NCBI RefSeq assembly: GCF_003149145.1
Contig: NZ_QGDQ01000001.1
Location: 434,001-498,000, forward strand
DNA from: Quadrisphaera granulorum
Lineage (GTDB): Bacteria > Actinomycetota > Actinomycetes > Actinomycetales > Quadrisphaeraceae
DNA: 64,000 nucleotides
Reading direction: 5' to 3'
Position numbers and translations under genes: made by a program. Below the pieces are notes generated by a model. That model had not been told where the DNA came from, did no database searches, and was given only the letters and a program-made list of their open reading frames with translations. Shown piece by piece: positions 35,737 to 45,921 of the stretch. Positions within the stretch are counted from its first letter, which is position 1. Each line of letters begins with the position of its first letter.

Positions 35737-35786
35737 GTGATCATGGGCAGTCGGCCACCTCAGGGTGGTCGACTGCCCATGATCAC
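35737..35786. repeat. CCATGATCAC inverted-repeat hairpin after infB
   Basis: Arms GTGATCATGGGCAGTC (35737-35752) and GACTGCCCATGATCAC (35771-35786) pair perfectly. The inner bases extend the stem (CCACC/GGGTGG) so that only about three bases remain unpaired. It is one of the CCATGATCAC family and lies 10 bp after the infB stop, in a position for a terminator without a T-tract. Confidence 0.8.
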
Positions 35787-35816
35787 CGCGGGGTCTTCCG
35801 TGCGGAGCGACACACC

Positions 35817-36107
35817 GTGTACGTAGGCGCCCTCGTCGTCGACCTGCTCCTGGGCGACGTCCACTCCCTCAAGCACAAGCGGGCCGTGGTGCGCCCGCTG
35901 CTCGCCCAGCTCAAGCGGCTCGAGGTGAGCGCGGCCGAGACCGGCCACCAGGACCTGCACCGCAGGGCCGAGCTGTCGGTCGCCGTCGTCGCCGGTGATG
36001 TCGCCCACGTGCAGCGTGTGCTGGACGCCGCCGAGCGCGTCGTCACCGACGACCCGGAGGTCCAGATCCTCTCTTCCCACACCATGATCCACAGTGACGA
36101 CGACTGA
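35817..36107 (+). CDS. DUF503 (YlxP-like) protein
   Basis: A 96-residue protein covering the DUF503 pattern: MYVGALVVDLLLGDVHSLKHKRAVVRPLLAQLKRLEVSAAE, then the mid-protein AELSVAVVAGDVAHVQRVLDAAERVV, ending in a HSDDD. It is a small ferredoxin-like-fold protein always seen between infB and rbfA; YlxP has been linked to ribosome small-subunit biogenesis but no reaction is proven. Starts at GTG 35817. The infB-side hairpin separates it from infB, while rbfA follows by 27 bp. Confidence 0.85.
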   Translation: MYVGALVVDLLLGDVHSLKHKRAVVRPLLAQLKRLEVSAAETGHQDLHRRAELSVAVVAGDVAHVQRVLDAAERVVTDDPEVQILSSHTMIHSDDD

Positions 36108-36134
36108 CGACGACTGACCCACCTGGAGGTAGCC

Positions 36135-36644
36135 GTGGCCGACCCGGCCCGCGCCCGCAAGCTCGCCGACCGCATCAAGGTCGTCGTCGCCGAGACCCTC
36201 GAGCGACGCATCAAGGACCCCCGCCTCGGCTTCATCACCGTCACCGACGCCCGCGTGACCGGTGACCTGCAGCACGCGACGGTCTTCTACACCGTCTACG
36301 GCGACGACGAGGCCCGCGCCGGCACGGCAGCGGCGCTGGCGAGCGCCAAGGGCGTGCTGCGCTCAGAGGTGGGCCGCCGCACCGGCGTGCGTCTCACCCC
36401 GACGCTGGAGTTCATCGCCGACGCCCTCCCGGAGACCTCCGCCCACTTCGACGACATGCTCGTCAAGACCGCCGCTCGCGACGCCGAGGTGGCCGCACTG
36501 GCGAACGGTGCGACCTACGCGGGCGAGGCCGACCCGTACCGCAAGCCCGTCGAACACCTCGACGAGGACGACGACACGGACACCGACGACGATGGCGCTG
36601 ACGCTGGCGACGACGACGCTGCCGGCACCGACGGGACCCGCTAG
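36135..36644 (+). CDS. rbfA: Ribosome-binding factor A
   Basis: A 169-residue protein of the KH-like RbfA fold: [55 protein letters not shown], then [35 protein letters not shown]. The C-terminal 45 residues are acidic ([12 protein letters not shown] type), an actinobacterial extension. It helps process the 16S 5' end and 30S maturation during growth at low temperature. A ribosome site GGAGGTAG lies just upstream of GTG 36135. Its TAG stop overlaps the stop of the convergent GGDEF-EAL gene by 3 bp. Confidence 0.95.
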   Translation: MADPARARKLADRIKVVVAETLERRIKDPRLGFITVTDARVTGDLQHATVFYTVYGDDEARAGTAAALASAKGVLRSEVGRRTGVRLTPTLEFIADALPETSAHFDDMLVKTAARDAEVAALANGATYAGEADPYRKPVEHLDEDDDTDTDDDGADAGDDDAAGTDGTR

Positions 36645-38440
36645 ACCTCGGCGGGGGCGGGCACCGGCCGGGTGGTCAGGCGTCCGTCGTCGTCGTGGGG
36701 GAGCTCTTCCAGCACCCGCTCCGCCGGGAGCGGGCAGCTGAAGAAGTAGCCTTGGGCGAACCGGCATCCGAGACTGACCACCAGCTGCGCCTGCTCGGCG
36801 GTCTCCACACCTTCGGTGACCACCGGCAGGTCCAGCGCCCGGCCGACGCCGAGCGCGGTCTCGAGCAGCGCGCGCCGTCGCGGTGAGTCCACGGCTCCGT
36901 CGAGGAAGGCGCGGTCGAGCTTCAGGTAGTCCGCGGGGAGCGCGTCCAGGCGCGAGAACGTCGAGTACCCGATGCCGAAGTCGTCCACGGCGACGGTCAC
37001 CCCCTGCGCGCGCAGCCGCGTCAGGGTGTCGAGGGCCCGCGCCGTGCTGCCCTCCACGACGCTCTCGGTGACCTCCAGCACGAGGGACGTCGCATCGAGT
37101 CCCGCGTCGGCGAGCCCCTCCAGCACCGCATCTGCGTAGTCGGGCTCGACGAGTTCGTGACCGGAGGCGTTCACGCTGACGATGCGCGTGTCGTCCATGC
37201 GGGAGGCCAGGGCGGCGACGTCGCGGAAGGCCGCTCGGCGGACCAGGGCGCCCAGAGCGATGATCTGCCCTGTCTGCTCGGCCACCGGGACGAAGAGCGC
37301 GGGGGAGAGCTCACCGCGCTCGGGGTGGTTCCACCGCACGAGCGCCTCCAGTCCTCTGACTCGTCCGCTGGGGAGCTCCACGAGGGGCTGGAGCACCACG
37401 CGCAGACCACCGCCGTCAGGGTCGGCCAGGGCCGCGGCGAGGTCTCGGGCGAGGGTTCCGGTGGACGCGCGGGCACGCGCCGTGCGGTTGCGCCCGAGCT
37501 GCTTGGCCTCGTAGAGGGCGGCGTCCGCTCGCCGCAAGCACTCGCTCGCTGGTTCCCGCGCGAGCCGCGACGCCACTCCCGCGGACAGCGGGTGCCGGAC
37601 CCCGCTCCGGGCGGTCTCCACCACGGCTGCGGCCGCGGGCCCCTCGGAACGGGGCAGGGCGATGGCGAACTCGTCGCCGCCCAGGCGGCCGATCAGCGCG
37701 TGGGCGGGCAGGGAGGAGCGCAGCTCCTCGGCGATGGTGAGCAGCAGTGCGTCGCCACCGGCGTGCCCGCGGCCGTCGTTGACGGCCTTGAACGCGTCGA
37801 CGTCGACCAGGGCCACGCTGAGCGCGCCGCCGGTGCGCTCCGCCTCCACCACCGCCACCTCGAGCGACCTCTCGAAGCCGCGGCGGTTGAGCAGACCCGT
37901 GAGCGGGTCGTGGGAGGCTCGCGCGGCACGTGCCGCCAGATGTCCGGCGACGCTCGCCGTCGTCGTCAGTGCCACACACAGCGCGAGCGCACTGCTCAGG
38001 GGGACGCCGCGCTCGGTGGTGCACCAGGCGGCGGCGGCCAGGAGCAGGGCGAGCTGGGCCATGCCCGGGATCCTGCGGAAGTAGGAGAAGGTGTCGACCG
38101 CCACGAAGAAGTACGCCGTGGACACCACCAGCGCCGTGCTCGTGCTCGGAGCCACCAGCACCGCCAGGGTCGTGAGGGCGGTGCCGGCCCCCACCAGCAC
38201 GTGGAAACCGCCCCGGGGCACGCGGCGACCGGTCACCGCGGTCAACAGCAGCGCTCCCGCTGCGATGGCGGCCACACCGAGGACGAACAGCCAGCCGCTG
38301 GCGCCGGGGTCGGCCAGGGCGGCGAGGACGGTCATCACGCCGCCGGCGGCGTAGAACGCTCCGGTGGTCCGCCCGAGCTCCTGCGGCGCTGCCACCGGTG
38401 GGAGCCCTCGCAGCGCCGCGGAGAGAGGGGAGATCACCAC
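36641..38440 (-). CDS. GGDEF-EAL dual-domain c-di-GMP protein with membrane sensor
   Basis: A 599-residue protein. The N-terminus has about six hydrophobic segments (MTVLAALAD..., [67 protein letters not shown]). A GGDEF domain occupies about 175-335 with [16 protein letters not shown] and an intact [11 protein letters not shown] active-site loop. An EAL domain follows with [17 protein letters not shown], ending in [11 protein letters not shown] and a QGYFF segment. Both catalytic signatures look intact, so synthesis and breakdown of cyclic di-GMP are both possible. GTG 38440 was selected because longer frames run into a tandem repeat. It splits rbfA from truB. Confidence 0.88.
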   Translation of the reverse strand: MVISPLSAALRGLPPVAAPQELGRTTGAFYAAGGVMTVLAALADPGASGWLFVLGVAAIAAGALLLTAVTGRRVPRGGFHVLVGAGTALTTLAVLVAPSTSTALVVSTAYFFVAVDTFSYFRRIPGMAQLALLLAAAAWCTTERGVPLSSALALCVALTTTASVAGHLAARAARASHDPLTGLLNRRGFERSLEVAVVEAERTGGALSVALVDVDAFKAVNDGRGHAGGDALLLTIAEELRSSLPAHALIGRLGGDEFAIALPRSEGPAAAAVVETARSGVRHPLSAGVASRLAREPASECLRRADAALYEAKQLGRNRTARARASTGTLARDLAAALADPDGGGLRVVLQPLVELPSGRVRGLEALVRWNHPERGELSPALFVPVAEQTGQIIALGALVRRAAFRDVAALASRMDDTRIVSVNASGHELVEPDYADAVLEGLADAGLDATSLVLEVTESVVEGSTARALDTLTRLRAQGVTVAVDDFGIGYSTFSRLDALPADYLKLDRAFLDGAVDSPRRRALLETALGVGRALDLPVVTEGVETAEQAQLVVSLGCRFAQGYFFSCPLPAERVLEELPHDDDGRLTTRPVPAPAEV

Positions 38441-38490
38441 GACATGATCGGCCCTCCCGGGAACGGCGTGCATCGGTCGTCGGCAACCAG

Positions 38491-38581
38491 CGTCCGTACC
38501 CACCGTCCGTACCCACCGTCTGCACCGACCGTCTGCACCGACCGTCTGCACCGACCGTCTGCACCGACCGTCTGCACGGAC
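38491..38581 (+). repeat. 13-bp tandem repeat, seven copies, upstream of truB
   Basis: Seven head-to-tail 13-bp units: two of CGTCCGTACCCAC, four of CGTCTGCACCGAC and one CGTCTGCACGGAC. They fill the gap between the GGDEF-EAL start and the truB start and end 7 bp before the truB GTG. Confidence 0.92.
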
Positions 38582-38588
38582 CCACGAG

Positions 38589-39575
38589 GTGGCCTGCCAG
38601 GGTGTCCGGGTGCAGCCGAGCCGGAAAGGCCCCGCCCCGAGCGGCCTGGTGGTCGTCGACAAGCCCGCGGGGATGACCAGCCACGACGTCGTGTCGAGGG
38701 TGCGCCGCGCCGCCGGCACCCGGCGGGTCGGGCACGCGGGCACGCTCGACCCCGGTGCCACCGGCGTCCTGCTCGTGGGGGTCGAACGAGCGACCCGCCT
38801 GCTCACGCACCTTGTCGGCGCCGAGAAGGAGTACCTCGCGACGATCCGCTTCGGAGTGACCACGCACACCGACGACGCCGACGGCGACGTGCTGGCCCGT
38901 GCCGACGCCTCCCACCTCGGCCGGGATGACGTCGAGCGTGCCGTCGCGGCGCTGACGGGCGCGTTCGACCAGGTGCCGAGCACCGTCAGCGCCAAGAAGG
39001 TCGACGGGCAGCGCGCCCACGCCCTGGTTCGAGCCGGGCAGGAGGTGGTGCTCGCCGCGCGCCCCGTGGTGGTCAGCGCCTTCGATGTGCTGGACGTTCG
39101 CCCCACCCGGGACGAGCGAGCGCCGGGTGTCGCGGCGCTCGACGCCGACGTGCGCGTCGTCGTGAGCTCCGGCACCTATGTGAGGGCCCTGGCTCGCGAC
39201 GCTGGCGCGGCGCTGGGCGTCGGCGGGTCGCTCACGGCGCTCCGGCGCACCCGCGTCGGGGCCTTCACGGTGGACGACGCCGTCGCCCTCGACCGCCTGG
39301 TGGACGACGGCGCCGCGCCCCACCTGCTCGGCCTCGCCGACGCCGCCCGCCGCGTCTTCGCGGTGGCGCACGTCGACGAGGCGCTGGCGCGGCGCCTTGC
39401 CATGGGCCAGCGCCTCGCGCCCGGTCACGTCGAGCTGCCGGCCGGGTCAGCCGACCCGGGGGCCGCGCCGGTGGCGGTGCTCGGGCCCGGAGACCACCTC
39501 GTGGCGCTGGTGGAGCACCGTGACGGCGCGATCCGCCCCGTGCTCGTGCTCACGGACCCGGCCGACCTCGGCTGA
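38589..39575 (+). CDS. truB: tRNA pseudouridine(55) synthase
   Basis: A 328-residue enzyme that makes pseudouridine 55 in the T loop of most tRNAs. The N-terminus reads SGLVVVDKPAGMTSHDVVSRVRR, then the catalytic VGHAGTLDPGATGVLLVGV (Asp54), AEKEYLATIRFGVTTHTDDADG, and GAFDQVPSTVSAKKVDGQRAH. A C-terminal PUA-like section (MGQRLAPGH, GDHLVALVEHRDGAIRPVLVL) is present. Start GTG 38589 is immediately after the 13-bp tandem array, so this array may contribute to its upstream promoter or ribosome site. The stop lies within the first unit of a second, 12-bp tandem array. Confidence 0.95.
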   Translation: MACQGVRVQPSRKGPAPSGLVVVDKPAGMTSHDVVSRVRRAAGTRRVGHAGTLDPGATGVLLVGVERATRLLTHLVGAEKEYLATIRFGVTTHTDDADGDVLARADASHLGRDDVERAVAALTGAFDQVPSTVSAKKVDGQRAHALVRAGQEVVLAARPVVVSAFDVLDVRPTRDERAPGVAALDADVRVVVSSGTYVRALARDAGAALGVGGSLTALRRTRVGAFTVDDAVALDRLVDDGAAPHLLGLADAARRVFAVAHVDEALARRLAMGQRLAPGHVELPAGSADPGAAPVAVLGPGDHLVALVEHRDGAIRPVLVLTDPADLG

Positions 39576-39655
39576 CCACCCGGCTGACCAGGCGGCTGGC
39601 CACCTTGCTGACCAGCTAGCTGACCAGCTAGCTGACCAGCTAGCTGACCAGGCGG
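39572..39655 (+). repeat. 12-bp tandem repeat, seven copies, at truB stop
   Basis: Seven units of 12 bp with the form CTGACCANCNRG: CTGACCACCCGG, CTGACCAGGCGG, CTGGCCACCTTG, three CTGACCAGCTAG and CTGACCAGGCGG. The truB stop TGA is in the first unit. The unit is four codons long, and in the truB frame nearly every unit repeats a TGA. Confidence 0.92.
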
Positions 39656-39756
39656 GAAGGAGACAGGTTCGGGCAGCCCTGGCACGCCCCGACCCCGGCG
39701 CTTACCCTGAGCCCACGCTCGCGCGATGACGCCGGGCGGTGCTACCGGGAGGCCCA

Positions 39757-41013
39757 GTGACGGTGACGGTGGAGGCGCGGCGACGCCGTGCCGCGATCGC
39801 CTCGGCGCGTGGCGCGCTGCGCGCCCTGACCCCCGGGCCGGCGGCGGTGCGCGAGGAGATCCGCGCCAGCTGGGCGAGGTCGGCGGCCACCGTCGCGCCC
39901 GACCTCGATGTCGCCCCGATGTCGGATCCCGACGACGTCGAGCGCGTCTGGCGTGGTTCGCCGCTGCAGCATGCCGTGCGGGTCATGGGCCCGCAGCTGG
40001 AGCAGACCGCCGTCGACGGAGACCTCGTCGTCGCCGTGACCGACGCCTCCGCGCGGATCCTGTGGACCTCCGCCGGGCGCGTGATGCGCCGCCGCGCCGA
40101 GTCCGTGGGCTTCGCCCCGGGTGGCCGCTGGGACGAGGCCAGCGTCGGCACCAACGCCCTCGACCTCGCCCTGCGCACCGGAACCCTCTCCACGGTGTGG
40201 TCGGCCGAGCACTTCGCGCATGCCGTCGAGGGCTGGGTGTGCTGGGCGGCGCCCGTGTACGACGAGCGCACGGGCCGCGCGCTCGGCGTCGTCGACCTGT
40301 CCACGACCTGGGACCGGGCCCATCCGTTGGGGCCGGCCACCGTCGGGGCCCTGGCGCAGCTCGTGCAGCACGCCGCCTCCAGCGCGATGTCACACGACGA
40401 CGACGGCGGCCCTGCCCGTCCGGTGGGGAGCGCCACCGGAGGGGCCACCGGGCAGCTACTGGAGCTGCGCCTGCTCGGCGCCGGGGAGGCCCGCCTGGGC
40501 GGGCGGCGCCTGCAGCTGACGCGACGGCAGCTCGAGGTGCTGGCGCTGCTCGCTCTCCACCCGGAGGGGATGTCGCTGCCCGAGCTGCACGCCTCGCTGT
40601 ACGGCGACGCCCCCGTCACCACCTCCACCCTCAAGGCCGAGGTCAGCCACGTGCGTGCCGCGCTCGGCGGCGCCCTCACATCACGGCCCTACCGCCTGGC
40701 GCTGCCCGTGCGCACCGACGTCGACGCCGTGCTGGACGCTGTCGCCCAGGGGGAGTCCACCACCGCCGCCGAGCGGTACGGCGGGGAGCTGCTGGCCGGC
40801 ACCGAGTCACCCGAGCTGCGCCAGCACGCCAGCTACGTCACCTGCGCGGTGCGGGAGGCGCTGCTGGCCACCCCCGCGCCCGAGGCCGCGCTGCGGTGGG
40901 CGCGCACCTGCCCGTGGGACGCCGAGGTGCTCGAGGTGGCCCTGGCCGCCGCGCCTCTCGGTGCGCCGTCGCGGGCACTGCTCGCCGCGCGCCTGGCCGC
41001 CGCCGACCTCTGA
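39757..41013 (+). CDS. GAF-domain transcriptional regulator of aldehyde dehydrogenase
   Basis: A 418-residue regulator. Residues about 35-210 form a GAF sensor ([64 protein letters not shown]), resembling the sensor half of AcoR. The C-terminus (about 235-320) is a winged-helix with [35 protein letters not shown] and [14 protein letters not shown], closer to the OmpR-like trans_reg_C or BTAD type than to a sigma-54 activator: the central AAA domain of AcoR is absent. Upstream of an aldehyde dehydrogenase plus DUF779 this is the usual actinobacterial arrangement. GTG 39757 lies shortly after a GGGAGG site. The inducer could be an aldehyde or alcohol. Confidence 0.8.
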   Translation: MTVTVEARRRRAAIASARGALRALTPGPAAVREEIRASWARSAATVAPDLDVAPMSDPDDVERVWRGSPLQHAVRVMGPQLEQTAVDGDLVVAVTDASARILWTSAGRVMRRRAESVGFAPGGRWDEASVGTNALDLALRTGTLSTVWSAEHFAHAVEGWVCWAAPVYDERTGRALGVVDLSTTWDRAHPLGPATVGALAQLVQHAASSAMSHDDDGGPARPVGSATGGATGQLLELRLLGAGEARLGGRRLQLTRRQLEVLALLALHPEGMSLPELHASLYGDAPVTTSTLKAEVSHVRAALGGALTSRPYRLALPVRTDVDAVLDAVAQGESTTAAERYGGELLAGTESPELRQHASYVTCAVREALLATPAPEAALRWARTCPWDAEVLEVALAAAPLGAPSRALLAARLAAADL

Positions 41014-41161
41014 CCAGCTCACCGGAGCAGCCAGCCGACCAGCCAGTCGACCAGGTCACCCGGCCAGCCAGCCGACCAACCTGCTGCCAACCGCGCGCAC
41101 CACAGCATCGGGGCATCCCCTTCCGGGGAGCACGACACTGAGGTCGAGCAGGAGGTTCGCG

Positions 41162-42678
<1,517 letters not shown>

Positions 42679-42679
<1 letters not shown>

Positions 42680-43083
42680 TGGAGCCTGCCCCAGCAGGGG
42701 TCGCCGCCTCGCGGGTGGACATCACTCCCGAGGCGGCGGCCCTGGTGGCGCAGCTGGTCGAGCAGCACGGACCGGTGATGTTCCACCAGTCCGGTGGCTG
42801 CTGCGACGGGTCGTCGCCGATGTGCTTCCCCGCGGGCGACTTCATCACCTCCGAGGCCGACGTCCTGCTGGGGGAGGTGGCCGGGGCGCCGTTCTGGATG
42901 TCCGCCTCCCAGTACGAGTACTGGAAGCACACCCACCTCACGGTCGACGTGGTGAAGGGCCGCGGGGCAGGGTTCAGCCTGGAGGCGCCGGAGGGCGTGA
43001 GGTTCCTCATCCGGTCCCGGCTGCTCACGGACGACGAGGTGGCGCTGGCCGTGCCGTCACGCGGCGGCTCGTCGTCGTCCTGA
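42679..43083 (+). CDS. DUF779 protein, partner of aldehyde dehydrogenase
   Basis: A 134-residue protein matching DUF779: ITPEAAALVAQLVEQHGPVMFHQSGGCCDGSSPMCFPAGDF (about 15-55, with paired Cys and a Ser/Gly-rich turn), and VTxDVVKGRGAGFSLEAPEGVRFLIRSRLL. The Cys-Cys-Asp-Gly pattern suggests metal or cofactor binding. The family is almost always encoded after an ExaC-type aldehyde dehydrogenase, as here, where its ATG overlaps that gene's stop. No enzymatic activity has been established. The gene ends 15 bp before a GATCA-containing hairpin. Confidence 0.9.
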
Positions 43084-43098
43084 TGACCTGATTTTCCT

Positions 43099-43153
43099 GA
43101 TCACGCAGAAGACCCGCACCCCAGCGCCCACGGTGCGGGTCTTCTGCATGATC
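43099..43153. terminator. Hairpin combining GATCA and GCAGAAG elements
   Basis: GCAGAAGACCCGCACC (43105-43120) pairs perfectly with 43132-43147, and the flanking GATCAC/ATGATC adds further pairs with one mismatch. It lies between the DUF779 stop and the S49 peptidase gene. The stem is long and GC-rich, and it carries both motifs of the CCATGATCAC and GCAGAAG repeat families; a terminator role for the aldehyde dehydrogenase operon is likely. Confidence 0.75.
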
Positions 43154-43224
43154 GCTGGCGGGTGCTGGGGGACGACGACGGATACGGTCGACGCACTGCC
43201 GCCAACCCACGACGGAGCGTCACC

Positions 43225-44439
43225 GTGAGCACGCCGCCCCCATACGACCCCTACGGACCGCCCCCGCCCGAGCATGTCCCGCCCTCGCTGCCCCCGCACC
43301 GATTCGCAAACCCCACCGCCTCGGTGCAGGCGCCGCGGCAGCGGGGCGGGTTCCGCCGCGGGTTCGGGCTCGGCCTGGGGGCCAGCCTGGGAGCGGGACT
43401 CGTGCTCGGGGCGATCTCCCTGCTCGTGGGCGGAGCGCTGGTCGCCACGCTCGTGGCGGGCGTCGCCGGGGTGAGCGGCTCGACTGGTGGCGCCGCGGGC
43501 CAGCTCCCCACCGAGACCGTCTGGGGTGACCCCGAGGCCTCCGGCCGCCTGCTCGCGATCCCGGTGACCGGCATGATCCTCGGCGGCACCGGCGACGGCG
43601 CGACGTTCGGCACCGCCACCTACGGCTACGACGTCGCCCGCACCATCGACGAGCTCGGCCCCGGCGACGCCGACGGCCTCGTGCTCGAGATGAACACCCC
43701 CGGCGGCACGATCCACGGCTCCCGCGCCATCGCCGACGCCGTGGAGCGCTACCAGAAGCGCACGGGCCACAAGGTCACGGCCTTCGTGCAGGGGCTGTCG
43801 GCCTCCGGCGGGATGTACGCCATGGCGGGCGCGGACGACGTCGTCGTCGATCACGGCAGCCTGGTCGGCAGCATCGGCGTGGTCTCGGGGCCCTTCGAGC
43901 GCTACCGCGACGTCACGGGCATCCCCGGGTCGCTACTGGCACCCGGCGTCACCACCGAGGGCGGCATCACGCAGGAGTACCTGTCCCAGGGCAAGGGCAA
44001 GGACTTCGGCAACCCCTACCGCGACATGACCGCCGAGGAGCGGGCCGTGTGGACCTCCGGGCTGGCGCGCGAGTACGACGCCTTCGTCGGGTGGGTCTCG
44101 CAGGGCCGGGACATCCCCGCGCAACGCATCAAGGACGAACTCGGCGCCTACCTCTACGACGCGCAGACCGCCGTGGATGTCGGCCTGGCTGACGCCGTGC
44201 TCGGATACGACGAGGCCTACCGCCGCGCCGCCCAGGGCGCTGGCACTGACCCCGAGGACACCCGCGTGGACCGGCTCACCGGCCCCGGGGCGCTGGAATC
44301 ACTGCTGGGCCTGGCGGTGCCGAACGACGAGCGCGAGGCGCGGGCCGCGATGGAGCCCGGCCGCAGCGTCGTGTGCGCCGGGGGTCCGACGGTGCTCGCG
44401 TACCAGGGGGATCTCGCCGCGGCCTGCGAGCCCCGCTGA
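43225..44439 (+). CDS. sppA: S49 family signal-peptide-peptidase-like serine protease
   Basis: A 404-residue protein with a Pro-rich cytoplasmic N-terminus, one membrane segment (about 53-80, LGASLGAGLVLGAISLLVGG) and an extracytoplasmic S49 protease domain. GLVLEMNTPGGTIHGSRAIADAVE is the region before the active site, and GLSASGGMYAMAGADDVVVDHGSLVGSIGVV holds the nucleophile Ser194. Family members cleave residual signal peptides within or near the membrane. The catalytic Lys lies further on and cannot be placed with certainty. Start GTG 43225 has no strong Shine-Dalgarno. The gene is single, flanked by hairpins on both sides. Confidence 0.85.
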   Translation: MSTPPPYDPYGPPPPEHVPPSLPPHRFANPTASVQAPRQRGGFRRGFGLGLGASLGAGLVLGAISLLVGGALVATLVAGVAGVSGSTGGAAGQLPTETVWGDPEASGRLLAIPVTGMILGGTGDGATFGTATYGYDVARTIDELGPGDADGLVLEMNTPGGTIHGSRAIADAVERYQKRTGHKVTAFVQGLSASGGMYAMAGADDVVVDHGSLVGSIGVVSGPFERYRDVTGIPGSLLAPGVTTEGGITQEYLSQGKGKDFGNPYRDMTAEERAVWTSGLAREYDAFVGWVSQGRDIPAQRIKDELGAYLYDAQTAVDVGLADAVLGYDEAYRRAAQGAGTDPEDTRVDRLTGPGALESLLGLAVPNDEREARAAMEPGRSVVCAGGPTVLAYQGDLAAACEPR

Positions 44440-44479
44440 CCCCCGGCGCTGACGCAGTCAGCGGGGGACCAGCGGGGCT
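44429..44479. terminator. Nested hairpins between convergent genes
   Basis: AGCCCCGCTG (44429-44438) pairs with CAGCGGGGCT (44470-44479), enclosing an inner GCTGA/TCAGC pair. It spans the end of the S49 protease gene and the space before the stop of the minus-strand 59-residue gene, so it can end transcription from both sides. Downstream to 44500 are further GCGGGG(G)TCA repeats. Confidence 0.65.
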
Positions 44480-44497
44480 CTGCGGGGTCAGCGGGGG

Positions 44498-44677
44498 TCA
44501 GCGGGGAGTGGTGCCGCCCGATCCGCGGCCGCCGAGGCGGGAGCGGAGCTGCTCGATCTTCGAGCGGTTCTTCGGGTCGCGCGCCATCTCCTGCGCCTTG
44601 CGGGTGGCGGTGCTGATGGCCCGCTGCCCCTGGGGACTGCGGGCGAAGCGGGTGAGCTTGTCGAGGATTCCTGCCAT
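44498..44677 (-). CDS. 59-residue basic small protein
   Basis: A short gene of 59 residues: it begins MAGILDKLTRFARSPQGQRA, continues as an amphipathic helix with IEQLRSRLGGRG, and ends in GGTTPR. It has a typical bacterial gene start: ATG 44677 preceded by GGGGAG (complement of CTCCCC) at good spacing. It is basic, Arg-rich and without Cys. Similar short Actinomycetota proteins with an MAGxLDKxxxxAxSPxGQ start occur next to ribF or nearby genes, some annotated as antitoxin-like or hypothetical; that recollection is not strong evidence. Its stop is in GTCAGCGGGG-type repeats, convergent with the protease gene. Confidence 0.72.
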   Translation of the reverse strand: MAGILDKLTRFARSPQGQRAISTATRKAQEMARDPKNRSKIEQLRSRLGGRGSGGTTPR

Positions 44678-44754
44678 CTCCCCATGATCCGTCGGGGTGC
44701 TCGTTGGCGCACCCGCTGGACGGCGACGGCGGCGCGGCGTCCAGACTGTCGGGC

Positions 44755-45774
44755 GTGCAGCAGTGGTCAGGCCTGGAGCAGGTTCCGGCGGGCTTCGGCC
44801 CGTCGGTGGTGGCGCTCGGCAACTTCGACGGCGTGCACCGCGGCCACGCCAGCGTGCTGCGGGCCGTGGTGGCGCGGGCGCGTGCGCTCGACGCTCAGGC
44901 GGTGGCCGTGACCTTCGACCCGCACCCGCTGGCCGTGCTCAGCCCGGAGCACGCCCCGCCGCTGCTCACCACGCTGCGGCGCAAGCTGGAGCTGCTGGAG
45001 CAGACCGGGCTCGACGCCGTCCTCGTGCTGCCCTTCACGCCCGAGCTCGCCAGCTGGACCCCGGAGCGTTTCGTGGCCGACGTCCTGGTCGGAGCGCTGG
45101 GTGCGCGGGTGGTCTGCGCGGGGCGCGACGCGCGGTTCGGGCGCGCCGGTGCAGGCTCCCTCGACACCCTCCGTGAGTTGGGCGGGCAGCACGGCTTCGA
45201 CACCGTCGCCCTGGAAGACGTCCACGGCGACGGTCAGGGCGACGACGACGACGGCGAGCGCCGCTGGAGCTCGTCCTGGGTGCGCGAGCTGCTCGCCGAG
45301 GGGCAGGCGGGGGCGGCTGCGGTGCAGCTGGGCCGGCCGCACCGGGTCGAGGGTGTCGTCGTCCACGGAGACCACCGCGGCCGAGAGCTCGGCTACCCCA
45401 CAGCCAACCTCGGCGAGGTCGAGGTCGTCATCCCCGCTGACGGCGTCTACGCCGGCTGGCTCGTGCGGCTGGACCTGGCCGGCCTCAGCGACGCCGAGGC
45501 CGCCGCCCGCGGCGGTCGGGTGCTGCCGGCGGCGATCTCGGTGGGTACCAACCCCACGTTCGACGGGTTGGAGCGGCGCCTGGAGGCGCACGCCCTGGTC
45601 GGGCCCGAGGCCTCCGCGAAGCTGGACCTCTACGGCGAGCGGGTGGGCGTCGACGTCGTCGAACTGCTGCGGCCCACGCTGCGGTTCGACTCCGCGCAGG
45701 CCCTCATCGACCAGATGGACGCCGACGTCGTGCGGTGCCGCGAGGTGCTTGCCGAGCACCCCGTGGAGTGCTGA
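44755..45774 (+). CDS. ribF: Bifunctional riboflavin kinase / FAD synthetase
   Basis: A 339-residue protein with two domains. The N-terminal nucleotidyl-transferase part has ALGNFDGVHRGHASVL (GxFDGxHxGH motif), VTFDPHPLAVL and a SSSWVRELLAEGQ section. The C-terminal flavokinase part has HRGRELGYPTANL, ADGVYAGWLVRL and GTNPTFDGLERRLEAHAL. It converts riboflavin to FMN and then FAD. An acidic loop DGQGDDDDGER lies before the SSSWVR segment. GTG 44755 directly precedes the catalytic domain. It is followed by rpsO and pnp, the usual order in Actinomycetota. Confidence 0.96.
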   Translation: MQQWSGLEQVPAGFGPSVVALGNFDGVHRGHASVLRAVVARARALDAQAVAVTFDPHPLAVLSPEHAPPLLTTLRRKLELLEQTGLDAVLVLPFTPELASWTPERFVADVLVGALGARVVCAGRDARFGRAGAGSLDTLRELGGQHGFDTVALEDVHGDGQGDDDDGERRWSSSWVRELLAEGQAGAAAVQLGRPHRVEGVVVHGDHRGRELGYPTANLGEVEVVIPADGVYAGWLVRLDLAGLSDAEAAARGGRVLPAAISVGTNPTFDGLERRLEAHALVGPEASAKLDLYGERVGVDVVELLRPTLRFDSAQALIDQMDADVVRCREVLAEHPVEC

Positions 45775-45801
45775 GCCCGCAGCCAGGCAGTGGCCGGTGG
45801 A

Positions 45802-45829
45802 TTTGGGCCTGTTCGCGCGGCTGTAACAT
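45802..45829 (+). promoter_or_regulatory. Possible rpsO promoter
   Basis: TTTGGG (45802-45807) and TAACAT (45824-45829) are 16 bp apart and about 90 bp upstream of rpsO; TAACAT resembles a -10 box. The long leader between it and the rpsO start could hold the S15 autoregulatory site known in other bacteria. The -35 match is poor. Confidence 0.3.
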
Positions 45830-45921
45830 GAGAGCGCCGTTCGATCGGCCGCGGACTGTAGAGCCCGGGTGGACCAGCCCCGGAGCGCCGCGCAACGAGA
45901 CACCACGAGGAGTGCCGCGCC

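Noticed and set aside
32568-35744. Open frame of 1058 codons antisense to infB
   Set aside because: The infB frame has complete GTPase motifs; the antisense product is repetitive and unlike any protein.
38491-38581. CRISPR-like array
   Set aside because: Units are only 13 bp and directly head-to-tail without spacers; no cas genes are nearby.
45775-45921. Riboswitch in the leader of rpsO
   Set aside because: No riboswitch consensus or strong pairing was seen; at most an S15 autoregulatory structure, which cannot be shown by eye.
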